DNA from: Rhodanobacter soli
GTDB lineage: Bacteria; Pseudomonadota; Gammaproteobacteria; Xanthomonadales; Rhodanobacteraceae
Length of the DNA stretch: 64,000 nucleotides
Direction of reading: 5' to 3'
NCBI RefSeq assembly: GCF_040548735.1
Contig: NZ_JBEPSD010000001.1
Span: forward strand, 1,302,001 to 1,366,000
The position numbers and the translations under genes are program-made. Shown piece after piece: positions 41,364-50,467 of this stretch (position 1 is the first letter of the stretch; each line of letters begins with the position of its first letter). The notes beneath the pieces were generated by a model. It saw only the letters and a program-made list of their open reading frames with translations, did not search any database and was not told the DNA's origin.

Positions 41364-42242
41364 TTGTCACCTGAAGACGGGCCGTCAGTTGACGAGGCCA
41401 TCGCCGCACGGGAAATCCGCTTGAACTATTCCACCGCCCTGCCCTGGACCCTGGAGAGCATCGACCTCGACCGCATCGAGGTCGCCCGCGTGCGCCACGA
41501 CGAGGACCTGTTCTTCCTGCTGTGCAGCTCGTCGTTCGTCGAGAGCGGTTCTGACCTGTACACGCAGAACCTGATCGACCATTTCGCCGATGATGAGGAG
41601 CTGCAGGGCTGGCTCAGCCAGCACTGGCAGCACGAGGAACTGCAGCACGGACGCGCGCTGGCCGCCTACGTGCGCAAGGTCTGGCCAGAATTCGACTGGG
41701 ACAAGGGTTTCCAAGCGTTCTGGCACGAGTACGGGGCGGTGTGCACGGCCGAGCAGCTCGAACCCGACCGCGGACTGGAACTGGCCGCGCGCTGCGTGGT
41801 GGAGACCGGCACCGCCAGCCTGTACCGCGCGCTCAACGAGATCACCGACGAGCCGGTGCTGAAGCTGCTGACCAACCACATCAAGGGCGACGAGGTGCGC
41901 CACTACAAGCACTTCTACCAGCACTACCGGCTGTATCGCGAACGCGAGGGCTTCGGCCGCTACAAGGTGTTCCGCGCGATCCTGCGCCGGGTCAACGAGA
42001 TCAAGAGCGAGGACAGCGACATCGCGCTGCGCCACGTGTTCAACCAGTGCTACCCGCAGCACCTGGGCAACGAGGCGGAGTTCCGTCGCATCAGCAACCG
42101 CGCGCAGGGCCTGCTGCGCCGGCACATCCCGGCCGGCATGACGGTGAAGATGCTGCTCAAGCCGCTGGACCTGCCGTCCCGGCTGCAGGGCGCGCTGGAA
42201 AAGCCGCTGGCGAAGATCACCGAGAAGCTGTTCCTGCACTGA
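41364..42242 (+). CDS. Ferritin-like diiron protein
   Basis: A 292-residue helical protein with two carboxylate-His pairs, HWQHEELQHGRALAAY and HIKGDEVRHYKHFYQHY, plus VESGSD and CVVETGTASLY supplying further Glu residues, as in a four-helix diiron site. The C-terminal third (from about 205) is basic and helical. Related proteins are ferritin-like oxidases of unsettled substrate. No ATG or GTG precedes the core; TTG 41364 is the best guess, and TTG 41421 (before NYSTALPW) is an alternative. Confidence 0.75.
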   Translation: MSPEDGPSVDEAIAAREIRLNYSTALPWTLESIDLDRIEVARVRHDEDLFFLLCSSSFVESGSDLYTQNLIDHFADDEELQGWLSQHWQHEELQHGRALAAYVRKVWPEFDWDKGFQAFWHEYGAVCTAEQLEPDRGLELAARCVVETGTASLYRALNEITDEPVLKLLTNHIKGDEVRHYKHFYQHYRLYREREGFGRYKVFRAILRRVNEIKSEDSDIALRHVFNQCYPQHLGNEAEFRRISNRAQGLLRRHIPAGMTVKMLLKPLDLPSRLQGALEKPLAKITEKLFLH

Positions 42243-42248
42243 GTCCCA

Positions 42249-42707
42249 TCATTGCGATGCCGCCGGCTTGTCCGCTCTGCGCGCCGCGCTCTCGATCTGC
42301 CGCTGCTTCTGCTGGGCGAGCTTCAGGCTCTTTACGTCGATCGGGCGAATCCGGGTGATCGTGCAGGGAAAGTTGTGGCGTCCGGTGAGCACCTTGTCGA
42401 ACCCCACCATCACCTGGTTGATGTTGGAGGTGAGCCCGATGCTGTTGACGAAGAGCAGGTCCTGGCAGCCGCCGAGATCCAGCAGCCACGCCTTGTTCGG
42501 CTGCGTGTAGACGGCCAGTTCGGTATCGCTCAGCGGCTCCCACGAGTACAGGCTGAAGAAGTTGAAGCTGCGCACCGGCGCGCCGGCCGCCGCCGCATAG
42601 GCGGCCTGGCGCTCGCTCATGCGCTGCGCATAAGGCACGCTGGAACAGCCGGCGCACAGCAGGCCAAGCATCAACGCGCCGGCAGGGATCAGGGGTGACT
42701 TGGACAT
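42249..42707 (-). CDS. DUF6491-like lipoprotein
   Basis: A 152-residue lipoprotein: MSKSPLIPAGALMLGLLCAGCSS with lipobox LCAGC. The body contains FNFFSLYSWEPLSDTELAVYT, CQDLLFVNSIGLTSNINQVMVG and CTITRIRPIDVKSLKLAQQ, matching the small DUF6491 family. The function is unknown. It lies 77 bases downstream of another lipoprotein gene on the same strand. Confidence 0.75.
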   Translation of the reverse strand: MSKSPLIPAGALMLGLLCAGCSSVPYAQRMSERQAAYAAAAGAPVRSFNFFSLYSWEPLSDTELAVYTQPNKAWLLDLGGCQDLLFVNSIGLTSNINQVMVGFDKVLTGRHNFPCTITRIRPIDVKSLKLAQQKQRQIESAARRADKPAASQ

Positions 42708-42784
42708 GATGCGGTCCTCGATGGAGACTCTCCTGTCCAGACGCATGGGCGCCGTTTCGGTTGACGCCGCCCGGCGCTGACAAG

Positions 42785-43513
42785 CTACTTCTTGCCGCCC
42801 TTGCCCACGGCAACCCACTTCGCCGGGTCGAAACCGCCCACCTCGTAGACCAGGGTCTGCTTCTTCTCGCCGTCGACCAGGGTGACGTCCATGCCGATCT
42901 TCTTCGCCTTGCGCAGCATGGCGATGAAAGCCTGGTCGTCGCGGATCATCAGCGCCGGCTCGCCGGTGGACGGCGCGAACGCCTTGATCCGCACCGGCTT
43001 GCCGTCGACCGTGGTGGCGATGGTGCAATTGCCGCGGCAGACGAAACCGGGCTTGCTGCCATACAGGAACGCGCTCTGGCCCCAGCTGGTATGCCGGCGC
43101 AGCACCAGCCGCACGCGGTCGCCGCTGGCCGGCTGGCTGTTCTCGATGGTGGCGGTGGACTGCGTGCCGCCGGCCATCGGCGCCACCTGGTACAGCCACA
43201 ACCTGGCCAGCCGGCTCTTCTCGCTGGCCTCGGTGTAGCGCTTCTCGATCGCCGGCAAGGTCTTCTGCACTTCCTTCGCCGCGTCGCTGTCGGGAAACCG
43301 CTTGACGATGTCCTTGCCCATCGACACCGCCATCTCGTCGTTGCCGATGCGCAGCAGCTGGCGATAAGTGTCGAGGTTGCGCGCCGCATCGGCCGCCTGC
43401 GCCTGGGCCTGCTGCTGCTCGGCCGTCGGCGCGCTTCCCTGTTGCGAACAGCCGGCAAGCATCCAGGCGGCGCAGAAGGCCATCACGGCATAACGGGAAA
43501 AAACGCGATTCAT
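42785..43513 (-). CDS. Lipoprotein of unknown function with helical N-terminal region
   Basis: A 242-residue protein starting MNRVFSRYAVMAFCAAWMLAGCSQQ, a clear lipobox (LAGC). After a Gln/Ala-rich spacer, residues 43-105 form charged helices (YRQLLRIGNDEMAVSMGKDI, AKEVQKTLPAIEKRYTEAS) like a TPR-type repeat. The C-terminal half is beta-rich with a Cys pair (GFVCRGNCTIATT) and ends in a Lys-rich tail. No family is recognised. Confidence 0.75.
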   Translation of the reverse strand: MNRVFSRYAVMAFCAAWMLAGCSQQGSAPTAEQQQAQAQAADAARNLDTYRQLLRIGNDEMAVSMGKDIVKRFPDSDAAKEVQKTLPAIEKRYTEASEKSRLARLWLYQVAPMAGGTQSTATIENSQPASGDRVRLVLRRHTSWGQSAFLYGSKPGFVCRGNCTIATTVDGKPVRIKAFAPSTGEPALMIRDDQAFIAMLRKAKKIGMDVTLVDGEKKQTLVYEVGGFDPAKWVAVGKGGKK

Positions 43514-43702
43514 CGGCGGCCTACCTGGGGGAACAGGCCGCTAGCTTGGAACGATCCGCGGTCGCCATGCAACCGCGCCGGCCAATCCGCCTGGCCGAAA
43601 CGCTCGTGCGGCGCGGCGCGCCTCATCGGTCCATCATGGGCTGCCCGCCATGACCTCTCCGAACCGCTCATGACGATCCCATGCAAACCGATGCGGAGCA
43701 GC

Positions 43703-45532
43703 ATGATGAAGAGACGCGAACTGTTGAAAGCCATGGCAGCGCTGCCGCTGTTGCCGCTGCTGCTGCGCGGCGCCATGGCCTCGGCGCGGGACGCCGCCAC
43801 GGTCATGGCAACCAAGTTCCGCTCGCGGGTGCGACCCGGCGATCCGGGCTGGCCGCTGCCGGCAAAGTGGAAACAACTCAAGCGCGACGTCGGCGGCCGC
43901 CTGCTGAAGCTCGAATCGCCTTTCGCGCGCTGCTCCGCGCCGCCTTCCGACAGCGTTTGCGCGGAAGCGCTGAAACATCTCGACAATCCCTTCGCACTGG
44001 GCGACAACCCCGCGCTGACCCAGACCAGCGGCTGGGCCGATGCGTGGACGTCGCAGCCCAGCGCCTACGCGGTGGCGGCGGAGAACACCGCCGACGTGGT
44101 GGCGGCGACCCACTTCGCGCGACAACACCACCTGCGGCTGGTGGTGAAGGGCGGCGGCCACAGCTACCAGGGCACGTCGGACGCGCCGGATTCGCTGCTG
44201 ATATGGCCGCGGCACATGAACAAGGTGACCCTGCACGACGCCTTTGTCGCGCGGGGCTGCGCCGAGGCGCCGCAGCCGGCGGTGACGATCGAGGCCGGCG
44301 CGATGTGGAGCGACGCCTATGACGCAGTCACCACGAAGGGCGGCCGCTACGTGCAGGGCGGCGGCTGCACCACGGTGGGCGTCGCCGGCCTGGTGCAGAG
44401 CGGCGGCTTCGGCAGTTTCTCGAAGCACTGGGGCACGGCCGCCGCCAACCTGCTGGAAGCGGAAATCGTCACCGCCGACGGCGAAGTGCGCATCGCCAAT
44501 GCCTGCACCCACCCCGACCTGTTCTGGGGCATCAAGGGCGGCGGCGGCAGCCTGGGCACCGTCACGCGGCTCACCCTGCGCACGTTCGAGCTGCCGACGA
44601 TGTTCGGCGGGGTATCGGGCGCCATCAAGGCAGCGTCCGACGACGCGTTTCGCGCGTTGATCGCCAAGGCGATGGAGTTCTATCGCAGGGCGCTGTTCAA
44701 CCCGCACTGGGGCGAACAGATGTCGTTCCGCAGCAACAACACGCTGAACCTGTCGATGGTGTTCCAGGGTCTGACCCAGCAGCAGGCCGAGCAGGTGTGG
44801 GCACCGTTTTTCGATTGGGTTCGCGCCAGCAGCGATTACCGCTTTGCCAAACCCGTGCAGGTGTTGGCGTTGCCGGCGCGGCATATGTGGGACGCGGAGT
44901 TCTTCCGGGCCCACGCGCCGCAGTTCGTCGTGGCGGACGACCGACAAGGTGCGCCGGCCCATCACGTCCTCTGGGCCGGCGACCAGGATCAGGTCGGCTG
45001 GTTCATCCACGGCTATCAGTCGGCGTGGCTGCCGGCGTCGCTGTTGCAGCCGGGCCAGCAGTCAAAGCTGGTCGGTGCCCTGTTCGCCGCTTCGCGGCAC
45101 TGGGGCTTCTCACTGCATTTCAACAAGGGACTGGCGGGCGGTTCCGCCGACGCGATCGAGCGCGCCCGCGACACCGCTACCCATCCGCAGGTGCTCGATG
45201 CTTTTGCGTTGGCCATTTGCGCGAGCAGCGGCGACCCCGCCTTTCCAGGCATGCCGAACGCGCACCCCGAACTGGCCAAGGCACGACGCGAGGCAGCGAC
45301 GATCGACAAGGCGATGGATGCACTGCGCGCCGTGGCGCCCGGCGCCGGTTCGTACGTTTCCGAGAGCGACTATTTCCTGCGTGACTGGCAGCAGGGATTC
45401 TGGGGCTCCCATTACGCGAAGCTTGCAGCGGTGAAGCGCAAGTACGATCCGGATGGTCTGTTCTTCGTACACCACGGCGTGGGCAGCGAAGCATGGAGCA
45501 AGGACGGCTTCACGCGACTGCATCACCGATGA
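43703..45532 (+). CDS. Tat-exported FAD-linked oxidase (berberine-bridge-enzyme type)
   Basis: A 609-residue flavoenzyme. The N-terminus KRRELLKAMAALPLLPLLLRG has a twin-Arg motif followed by a hydrophobic stretch, so export by Tat with bound FAD is likely. The PCMH FAD domain shows LRLVVKGGGHSYQGTS (with the His for covalent FAD), GGRYVQGGGCTTVGVAGLVQSGGFGS (region near 210-235, with Cys) and GIKGGGGSLGTVTRLTLRT. The C-terminal BBE segment SYVSESDYFLRDWQQGFWGSHYAKLAAVKRKYDPDGLFFVHHGVG is described here as residues about 550-595. ATG 43703 or 43706 is preferred; 43670 and 43691 are longer options. Substrate unknown, perhaps a sugar or aromatic alcohol. Confidence 0.88.
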   Translation: MMKRRELLKAMAALPLLPLLLRGAMASARDAATVMATKFRSRVRPGDPGWPLPAKWKQLKRDVGGRLLKLESPFARCSAPPSDSVCAEALKHLDNPFALGDNPALTQTSGWADAWTSQPSAYAVAAENTADVVAATHFARQHHLRLVVKGGGHSYQGTSDAPDSLLIWPRHMNKVTLHDAFVARGCAEAPQPAVTIEAGAMWSDAYDAVTTKGGRYVQGGGCTTVGVAGLVQSGGFGSFSKHWGTAAANLLEAEIVTADGEVRIANACTHPDLFWGIKGGGGSLGTVTRLTLRTFELPTMFGGVSGAIKAASDDAFRALIAKAMEFYRRALFNPHWGEQMSFRSNNTLNLSMVFQGLTQQQAEQVWAPFFDWVRASSDYRFAKPVQVLALPARHMWDAEFFRAHAPQFVVADDRQGAPAHHVLWAGDQDQVGWFIHGYQSAWLPASLLQPGQQSKLVGALFAASRHWGFSLHFNKGLAGGSADAIERARDTATHPQVLDAFALAICASSGDPAFPGMPNAHPELAKARREAATIDKAMDALRAVAPGAGSYVSESDYFLRDWQQGFWGSHYAKLAAVKRKYDPDGLFFVHHGVGSEAWSKDGFTRLHHR

Positions 45533-45551
45533 CGCGGCAGGACTCGAAAAC

Positions 45552-45854
45552 TCAGCTTTCGCTGGCCATGCACGAGTCCAGGTGTTCGACCCGCAGGATC
45601 TGATCGAGCCAGACCTGTCGACTCCAGTCCGGCACGTCGGGCCGTTCCAGCTGTACGGTGGCGTTGATGCCTTCGCGCTCGTCGCCATCGCGGAACACCT
45701 GCACGTTCGGCCGCGTGATGATCACGCCGTCGCAGCTGCTGCCGTCCTTCAGCAACAGCACCACATGGCCGTTGGCCGGCAGTTGATCGACCAGCGACTC
45801 AAGCTTCCGGATGCTGGCCTGATCGGTATAGACGCGTTTCGCCTGTCTGCCCAT
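45552..45854 (-). CDS. DUF3247 family protein
   Basis: A 100-residue soluble protein of the DUF3247 family, found mainly in Xanthomonadales. RVYTDQASIRKLESLVDQLP, HVVLLLKDGSSCDGVIITRP and the C-terminal RQVWLDQILRVEHLDS are characteristic. The middle is reminiscent of an Sm-like strand order, but a nucleic-acid role is not established. It is convergent with the oxidase gene and a useful taxonomic marker. Confidence 0.85.
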   Translation of the reverse strand: MGRQAKRVYTDQASIRKLESLVDQLPANGHVVLLLKDGSSCDGVIITRPNVQVFRDGDEREGINATVQLERPDVPDWSRQVWLDQILRVEHLDSCMASES

Positions 45855-45983
45855 GAGACTCGCCTCGGATGACTAGCGTGCCGCCACGCTAGTCGGCAAA
45901 ACCGTAAGAGCATGTAAATTCGTCCGTCTGGCAGCTGAACAACGTACCTGCCGGCACTTTGCGGCTGCACACGGCGGCGTGCG

Positions 45984-46160
45984 ATGGCGATGAATGCCAT
46001 CGTGCTCGGCGGCATCGGCACGCTGGCCGTGGTGGCGCTGTGGGTGGCAGATGTTCCCGACCCTGCGCCGGCGCCAGCGGCTGCACGTCGAGGAGGTGCG
46101 CGCGAAGAACGGCAGCGGATATCCTCTGAAGGTCAGCCGGCACACGGAACCGTCCCATGA
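45984..46160 (+). CDS. Possible 58-aa single-helix membrane protein
   Basis: A short ORF beginning ATG at 45984 with one hydrophobic segment (NAIVLGGIGTLAVVALWVA) and an Ala/Pro- then Arg/Glu-rich tail. Its TGA overlaps the ATG of the next gene (ATGA), suggesting coupling. No strong ribosome site is seen. It may be a small membrane partner or a chance ORF. Confidence 0.35.
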   Translation: MAMNAIVLGGIGTLAVVALWVADVPDPAPAPAAARRGGAREERQRISSEGQPAHGTVP

Positions 46161-47074
46161 TCACCACCTCGCCCACCGACTTCCTCGAAGCCTACGCCGC
46201 GCTGGCGCCGCTGCCGGAAGCCGCGGCGACCGCGCGGGCGGCGTTCCTGGTCGCGCCCGCCGAATTCGCGCTGGCGGAGGAATCGGCGCGCGACAACCGC
46301 TACATGGACATGAACCTCACGGTCAACCCGCTCAAGGCCCTGGCCCAGCACGGCGCGCTGGCCCAGGCGTTGCGCGCGGACGTGCCGGTGATCACCTTTC
46401 CGGGCAACCCGGCGACGCCCGACGCGGTGTTTCCGAACAACGTGTTCGCCACGGCGCCGGGCCGGCTGATCGTGGGCCGCATGCGCCATCCCGTGCGCCA
46501 GCGCGAGGCCGAGCGCAGCGACATCCGCGCGTTCTTCGGCGAGGTGCTGGGCTATGACGAGATCGACCTGTCCGGCTGCGACGGCCTGGTCGCCGAACTG
46601 ACCGGGTCGCTGATCATCGACCGCGCCCGCGGCGTCGGCTACTGCGGCCTCAGCGAGCGCTGCGACATGGCCGGCGCGCAGGCGATGCACAAGGCGTTCG
46701 ACCTGCGCCTGACGTACTGCTTCGAGTTGGCGGAAACCGAATACCACACCAACGTGGTGCTGACCCTGCTGGCCAGCCGCGCCGTGATCATCGCCGCCGA
46801 CGGCTTCCGCGATCCGGCCGCCGCGCAGGCGATCGCCCACGCTTACGGCGACCGTGCGATCTGGCTCACCCCGGCGCAGAAGCAGGCCTTCGCCGGCAAC
46901 GCGATCACCTTGTCCGACGACCGCGTGTGGATGAGCGCCTGCGCCGCCGCCGCGTTGACCGACGAACAGCGCGAGGCGCTGTCCGGGTATGGATTCGCGA
47001 TCGGCGCGGTGGGGCTGGGCGAAATCGAGAAGGCCGGTGGCAGCCTGCGCTGCTGCGTGGGCGAGATTTACTGA
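46157..47074 (+). CDS. Arginine deiminase-related amidinohydrolase
   Basis: A 305-residue enzyme of the amidinotransferase/arginine-deiminase superfamily, which hydrolyses guanidino groups through a covalent Cys intermediate. The pattern ESARDNRYMDMNLTVNPLKAL, PDAVFPNNVFATAP, DGLVAELTGSLIIDR, ETEYHTNVVLTLL (catalytic His) and GGSLRCCVGEIY (catalytic Cys) fits the CtlX/dimethylargininase branch rather than bona fide ArcA. Its substrate may be arginine, citrulline-related or methylated arginine. ATG 46157 is overlapped by a small upstream ORF. Confidence 0.88.
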   Translation: MITTSPTDFLEAYAALAPLPEAAATARAAFLVAPAEFALAEESARDNRYMDMNLTVNPLKALAQHGALAQALRADVPVITFPGNPATPDAVFPNNVFATAPGRLIVGRMRHPVRQREAERSDIRAFFGEVLGYDEIDLSGCDGLVAELTGSLIIDRARGVGYCGLSERCDMAGAQAMHKAFDLRLTYCFELAETEYHTNVVLTLLASRAVIIAADGFRDPAAAQAIAHAYGDRAIWLTPAQKQAFAGNAITLSDDRVWMSACAAAALTDEQREALSGYGFAIGAVGLGEIEKAGGSLRCCVGEIY

Positions 47075-47124
47075 AACCGCCGCCACGCGTTGCGCCGGCG
47101 GCCATCGCGGTGCATTCTCCGTGG

Positions 47125-48996
47125 ATGCCGTCGATTCTCCAACCATCGACACGACGCCAACGACGTCCGCGGACGCTCTGCCTGGTCGCGCTTGCAGCCA
47201 GCCTGTCCGGCCCGGGCGGGATGGCCGCCACGCCGGCGGGCGGACGCACCTGGGCCAACCCGCTCGACCTCGACTATCGCTACAACTACGAGCAGATGAA
47301 CGAGGGCATCTCGTACCGCACCGGTGCGGATCCCGCGATCGTGCGCTACGGCGACGGCTATTACCTGTTCCTCACGCTGGCCGACGGCTACTGGCATTCG
47401 AACGACCTCGTGCACTGGCAGTTCGTTCGGCCGGATAGATGGCCATTCGACGGCCCGGTGGCGCCGGCCACCCTGGTCGCCGACGGCAAGCTGTTCCTGA
47501 TGCAGGCGGCGATGGAGCCGAAGCCGCTGCTGTACTCGACCGATCCCGCGCACGGCCACTGGCAGTTCTGGACGCGCCTGCTGCCGGCGGTGCCGGGCGC
47601 GGTGTGGGGCGGCCACGAGAGCGACATGAAGCCGGGCGAGCTGCCGCCCGGGCCATGGGATCCGGGCCTGTTCCGCGACGAGGACGGCAAGACCTATTTG
47701 TACTGGGACTCATCCAACGTCTTTCCGTTGTACGGCGCGCAGATCGACCTGGCGCTCGACCACGCCGGCGAAGGCGAAGGCAAGCGGATGAGCTTCGTCA
47801 CGAAGCCGGTCGCCCTGCTCAAGGCCGATCCGGCCGCGCACGGCTGGGAGCGCTTCGGCCAGGACCATACCGATACCAGCATCCAGCCCTACGTCGAGGG
47901 CGCCTGGATGAACCGGCATGGCGACCGCTACTACCTGCAGTACGGCGCGCCCGGCACCGAATACAACGTGTATGCCACCGGCGTGTACGTCGGCAGCAAG
48001 CCGCTCGGACCGTTCACCTATGCGCCGTACAATCCGGTCGGCTACAAGCCCGGCGGCTTCGCCGTCGGCGCCGGCCACGGTTCCACTTTCCAGGACGCGC
48101 ATGGCAACTGGTGGAACAGCGGCACCATGTGGGTGGGCCTGAACTGGAGATTCGAGCGGCGCATCGACTTGTTTCCCGCCGGCTTCCATGCGGACGGCCA
48201 GATGTGGGTCGATACCCGCTTCGGCGACTTCCCGCAGCGCATGCCCGATCATCCGCTGCATGAAGGCGAGAGCACGTTCACCGGCTGGATGCTGCTGTCG
48301 TATCGCAAGGCCGCACAGGCCTCGTCGCAACGGCCGGGGCATCCGCCGTCCGAAGTGACCGACGAGAATCCGCGCACGTTCTGGGTCGCCGCGAACAACA
48401 CCGCCGGACAGACGCTCACGCTCGACCTCGGCGGCCTGCGCACGGTGCGCGCGGTGCAGGTGAACTACGCCGACTACCAGTCCGGCCGCTACGGCGACGC
48501 GCCCGACATCGTCACCCGGTTCCGCCTCGAGGGCTCGGTCGACGGCCGGCAGTGGACCACCCTGGCCGACCTCTCGCACGAAACGCGCGACCGACCGAAC
48601 GCCTATCTCGAACTCGACCATCCGGCGCGCATCCGCTACGTGCGCTACGTGCACGGCCACGTCGGTGCGCACACGCTGGCGATCTCCGACCTGCGCGTGT
48701 TCGGCAACGCCGACGGCCCGCCGCCGCCCGCGCCGGTGCTGGTCTCCGCGCGTCGCCTGACCGACACCCGCGATGCCGAGATCGCGTGGAAGCCGGTGCC
48801 CGGCGCGGTGGGCTACAACGTGCGCTGGGGACTTGCCGCCGACCGGCTGCACGAGACCTACCAGCGCTTCGCCGACCAGCCGACGCGGCTGACCCTGCGC
48901 TCGTTGAACAAGGGCGTGAAATACGTCGTGGCGGTGGAAGCCTTCGACGAGCATGGCGTGTCCACGCTGTCGCGGACGGCCACGCTCGCCCCCTGA
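47125..48996 (+). CDS. Secreted GH43-like glycosidase with discoidin and Fn3 domains
   Basis: A 623-residue secreted enzyme. A signal-like N-terminus (RTLCLVALAASLSGPGGMAA) precedes a five-bladed propeller GH43 domain (about 45-385): GADPAIVRYGDGYYLFLT with the catalytic-base Asp, GPWDPGLFRDEDGKTYLYW with the pKa-modulating Asp, and QPYVEGAWMNRHGDRYYLQY with the proton-donor Glu. About 400-530 is an F5/8 type C (CBM32-like) domain (ENPRTFWVAANNTAGQTLTLDL), and 535-623 an Fn3-like module. It probably removes arabinose or xylose units from plant polysaccharides. ATG 47125 is likely; GTG 47110 is possible. Confidence 0.87.
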   Translation: MPSILQPSTRRQRRPRTLCLVALAASLSGPGGMAATPAGGRTWANPLDLDYRYNYEQMNEGISYRTGADPAIVRYGDGYYLFLTLADGYWHSNDLVHWQFVRPDRWPFDGPVAPATLVADGKLFLMQAAMEPKPLLYSTDPAHGHWQFWTRLLPAVPGAVWGGHESDMKPGELPPGPWDPGLFRDEDGKTYLYWDSSNVFPLYGAQIDLALDHAGEGEGKRMSFVTKPVALLKADPAAHGWERFGQDHTDTSIQPYVEGAWMNRHGDRYYLQYGAPGTEYNVYATGVYVGSKPLGPFTYAPYNPVGYKPGGFAVGAGHGSTFQDAHGNWWNSGTMWVGLNWRFERRIDLFPAGFHADGQMWVDTRFGDFPQRMPDHPLHEGESTFTGWMLLSYRKAAQASSQRPGHPPSEVTDENPRTFWVAANNTAGQTLTLDLGGLRTVRAVQVNYADYQSGRYGDAPDIVTRFRLEGSVDGRQWTTLADLSHETRDRPNAYLELDHPARIRYVRYVHGHVGAHTLAISDLRVFGNADGPPPPAPVLVSARRLTDTRDAEIAWKPVPGAVGYNVRWGLAADRLHETYQRFADQPTRLTLRSLNKGVKYVVAVEAFDEHGVSTLSRTATLAP

Positions 48997-49117
48997 GATT
49001 CGCCCATCCAAGAGTGCCTCCCGACCTGCGGCCATGAGCATGGGCAGCTTGCAATGCATGCGTTGCCAGCCCCGGGCCGATCCGCCATGCTGATCCTTCC
49101 TTCATGGAGGATCGTCG

Positions 49118-49717
49118 ATGTCAACGCCACCGCCCGTTCCCGTCGCACGTTCCACCTTCGTCAATGTGCTGGGATGGATCTTCGTCTGCCTCGCCGGTTT
49201 CGGCACTCTGATCGGCCTGCTGCAGAACCTGATGTTCCAGCTGGTGTTCCAGCCGGCCATGCAGCAACAGGTGGCGACCCAGCCATTGCCACCAGGCATG
49301 CCGGTGCCGATGGACTGGATGGTTACGCACATGATCTGGCTGTTCCGCGGGTTCTTGCTGCTATCGATCATCACCTTGGCTGCTGCCATCGGCCTGCTGT
49401 TGCGCCGCAATTGGGGGCGTCGGCTGTTCATCGGCGTGATGGCTTTCGCCATCGTCTACCAATTGCTTGGCCTGGTGCTGCAGTGGTGGGTAATGGGATC
49501 GATGCAACAAGCCATGCAGCTGCCGCCTGACGCCCCCGCACAGTTCGCCAGCGGCATGCATGGCTTCTTGCTGGTCATCCAGGTTTTCAGCGCAATCATG
49601 GCGGTTGGCTTCAGCGTTCTGTTCGGCTGGATCATCCGGCGCTTGTGCAGCGCACCGATTCGGCGTGAATTCATCCGCATGGACACGCCGTTCCCGACTG
49701 CGGGAAGTTCACGATGA
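49118..49717 (+). CDS. Uncharacterised four-helix membrane protein
   Basis: A 199-residue inner-membrane protein. Hydrophobic segments lie at about 12-45, 67-95, 101-128 and 147-172; a Met/Gln/Pro-rich loop (QQQVATQPLPPGMPVPMDWM) follows the first. No family motif is recognised. ATG 49118 follows ATGGAGGATCG. The last codons overlap the GST gene (ATGA). Confidence 0.8.
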   Translation: MSTPPPVPVARSTFVNVLGWIFVCLAGFGTLIGLLQNLMFQLVFQPAMQQQVATQPLPPGMPVPMDWMVTHMIWLFRGFLLLSIITLAAAIGLLLRRNWGRRLFIGVMAFAIVYQLLGLVLQWWVMGSMQQAMQLPPDAPAQFASGMHGFLLVIQVFSAIMAVGFSVLFGWIIRRLCSAPIRREFIRMDTPFPTAGSSR

Positions 49718-50382
49718 TCACCGTCCACCATCTCAACAACTCGCGCTCGCAGCGCATCCTGTGGCTGCTGGAAGAACTCGGCCTGCCGTACGAGATCAAA
49801 CGCTACCAACGCGATCCTAAGACCCTGCTGGCGCCACCCGAACTGCGCGCGGTGCATGCGCTGGGCAAGTCGCCAGTGATCACCGACGGCGAACTGACCC
49901 TGGCCGAGTCCGGCGCGATCATCGAATACCTGGCCGACCGCTACGGCGCCGGCACGCTGATTCCCGCGCACGGCACGCCAGCGCGCCTGCGCTGCAACTA
50001 CTGGCTGCACTACGCCGAAGGCTCGGCGATGCCGCCGCTGCTGCTGAAGCTGGTGTTCAACCAGGTCGAACGCGCATCGGCACCGTTCTTCGTGAAGCCG
50101 GTGGCACACGGCATCGCGCGCAAAGTGCAGCGCAGCTTCGTCGACCCGCAGTTGAAGCTGCACCTGGATTATCTGGAAGGCGAACTGGGCGACAGCGCAT
50201 GGTTCGGCGGCGATGCGTTCAGCGTCGCCGACATCCAGCTCAGCTTCCCGCTGGAAGCGTTCGCTGCCCGTGGCGGACTGGATGAACGCTACCCGACGCT
50301 GCTGGCGTTCCTGCACCGCATCCATGCACGGCCCGCCTGGCAACGCGCGCTGCGACAGGGCGGCGAATACGTCCTTGGCTGA
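49714..50382 (+). CDS. Glutathione S-transferase
   Basis: A 222-residue GST. The thioredoxin-like N-terminal domain has ITVHHLNNSRSQRILWLLEELGLPYEI with Ser at the catalytic position, and the glutathione-binding ADGELTLAESGAIIEYLADRYG-like stretch SPVITDGELTLAESGAIIEYL. The C-terminal helical domain contains GDAFSVADIQLSFPLEAFAA. It detoxifies electrophiles or peroxides with glutathione; the real substrate is unknown. The start overlaps the preceding membrane protein's stop. Confidence 0.93.
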   Translation: MITVHHLNNSRSQRILWLLEELGLPYEIKRYQRDPKTLLAPPELRAVHALGKSPVITDGELTLAESGAIIEYLADRYGAGTLIPAHGTPARLRCNYWLHYAEGSAMPPLLLKLVFNQVERASAPFFVKPVAHGIARKVQRSFVDPQLKLHLDYLEGELGDSAWFGGDAFSVADIQLSFPLEAFAARGGLDERYPTLLAFLHRIHARPAWQRALRQGGEYVLG

Positions 50383-50467
50383 ATGGGCGACGCGGCCGCG
50401 CGCCGCTGTCCACGCCCTGCTCACGGCGACGCTGGCAGCCTGTGACGCCAGCCTGAGGAGAACAGTC

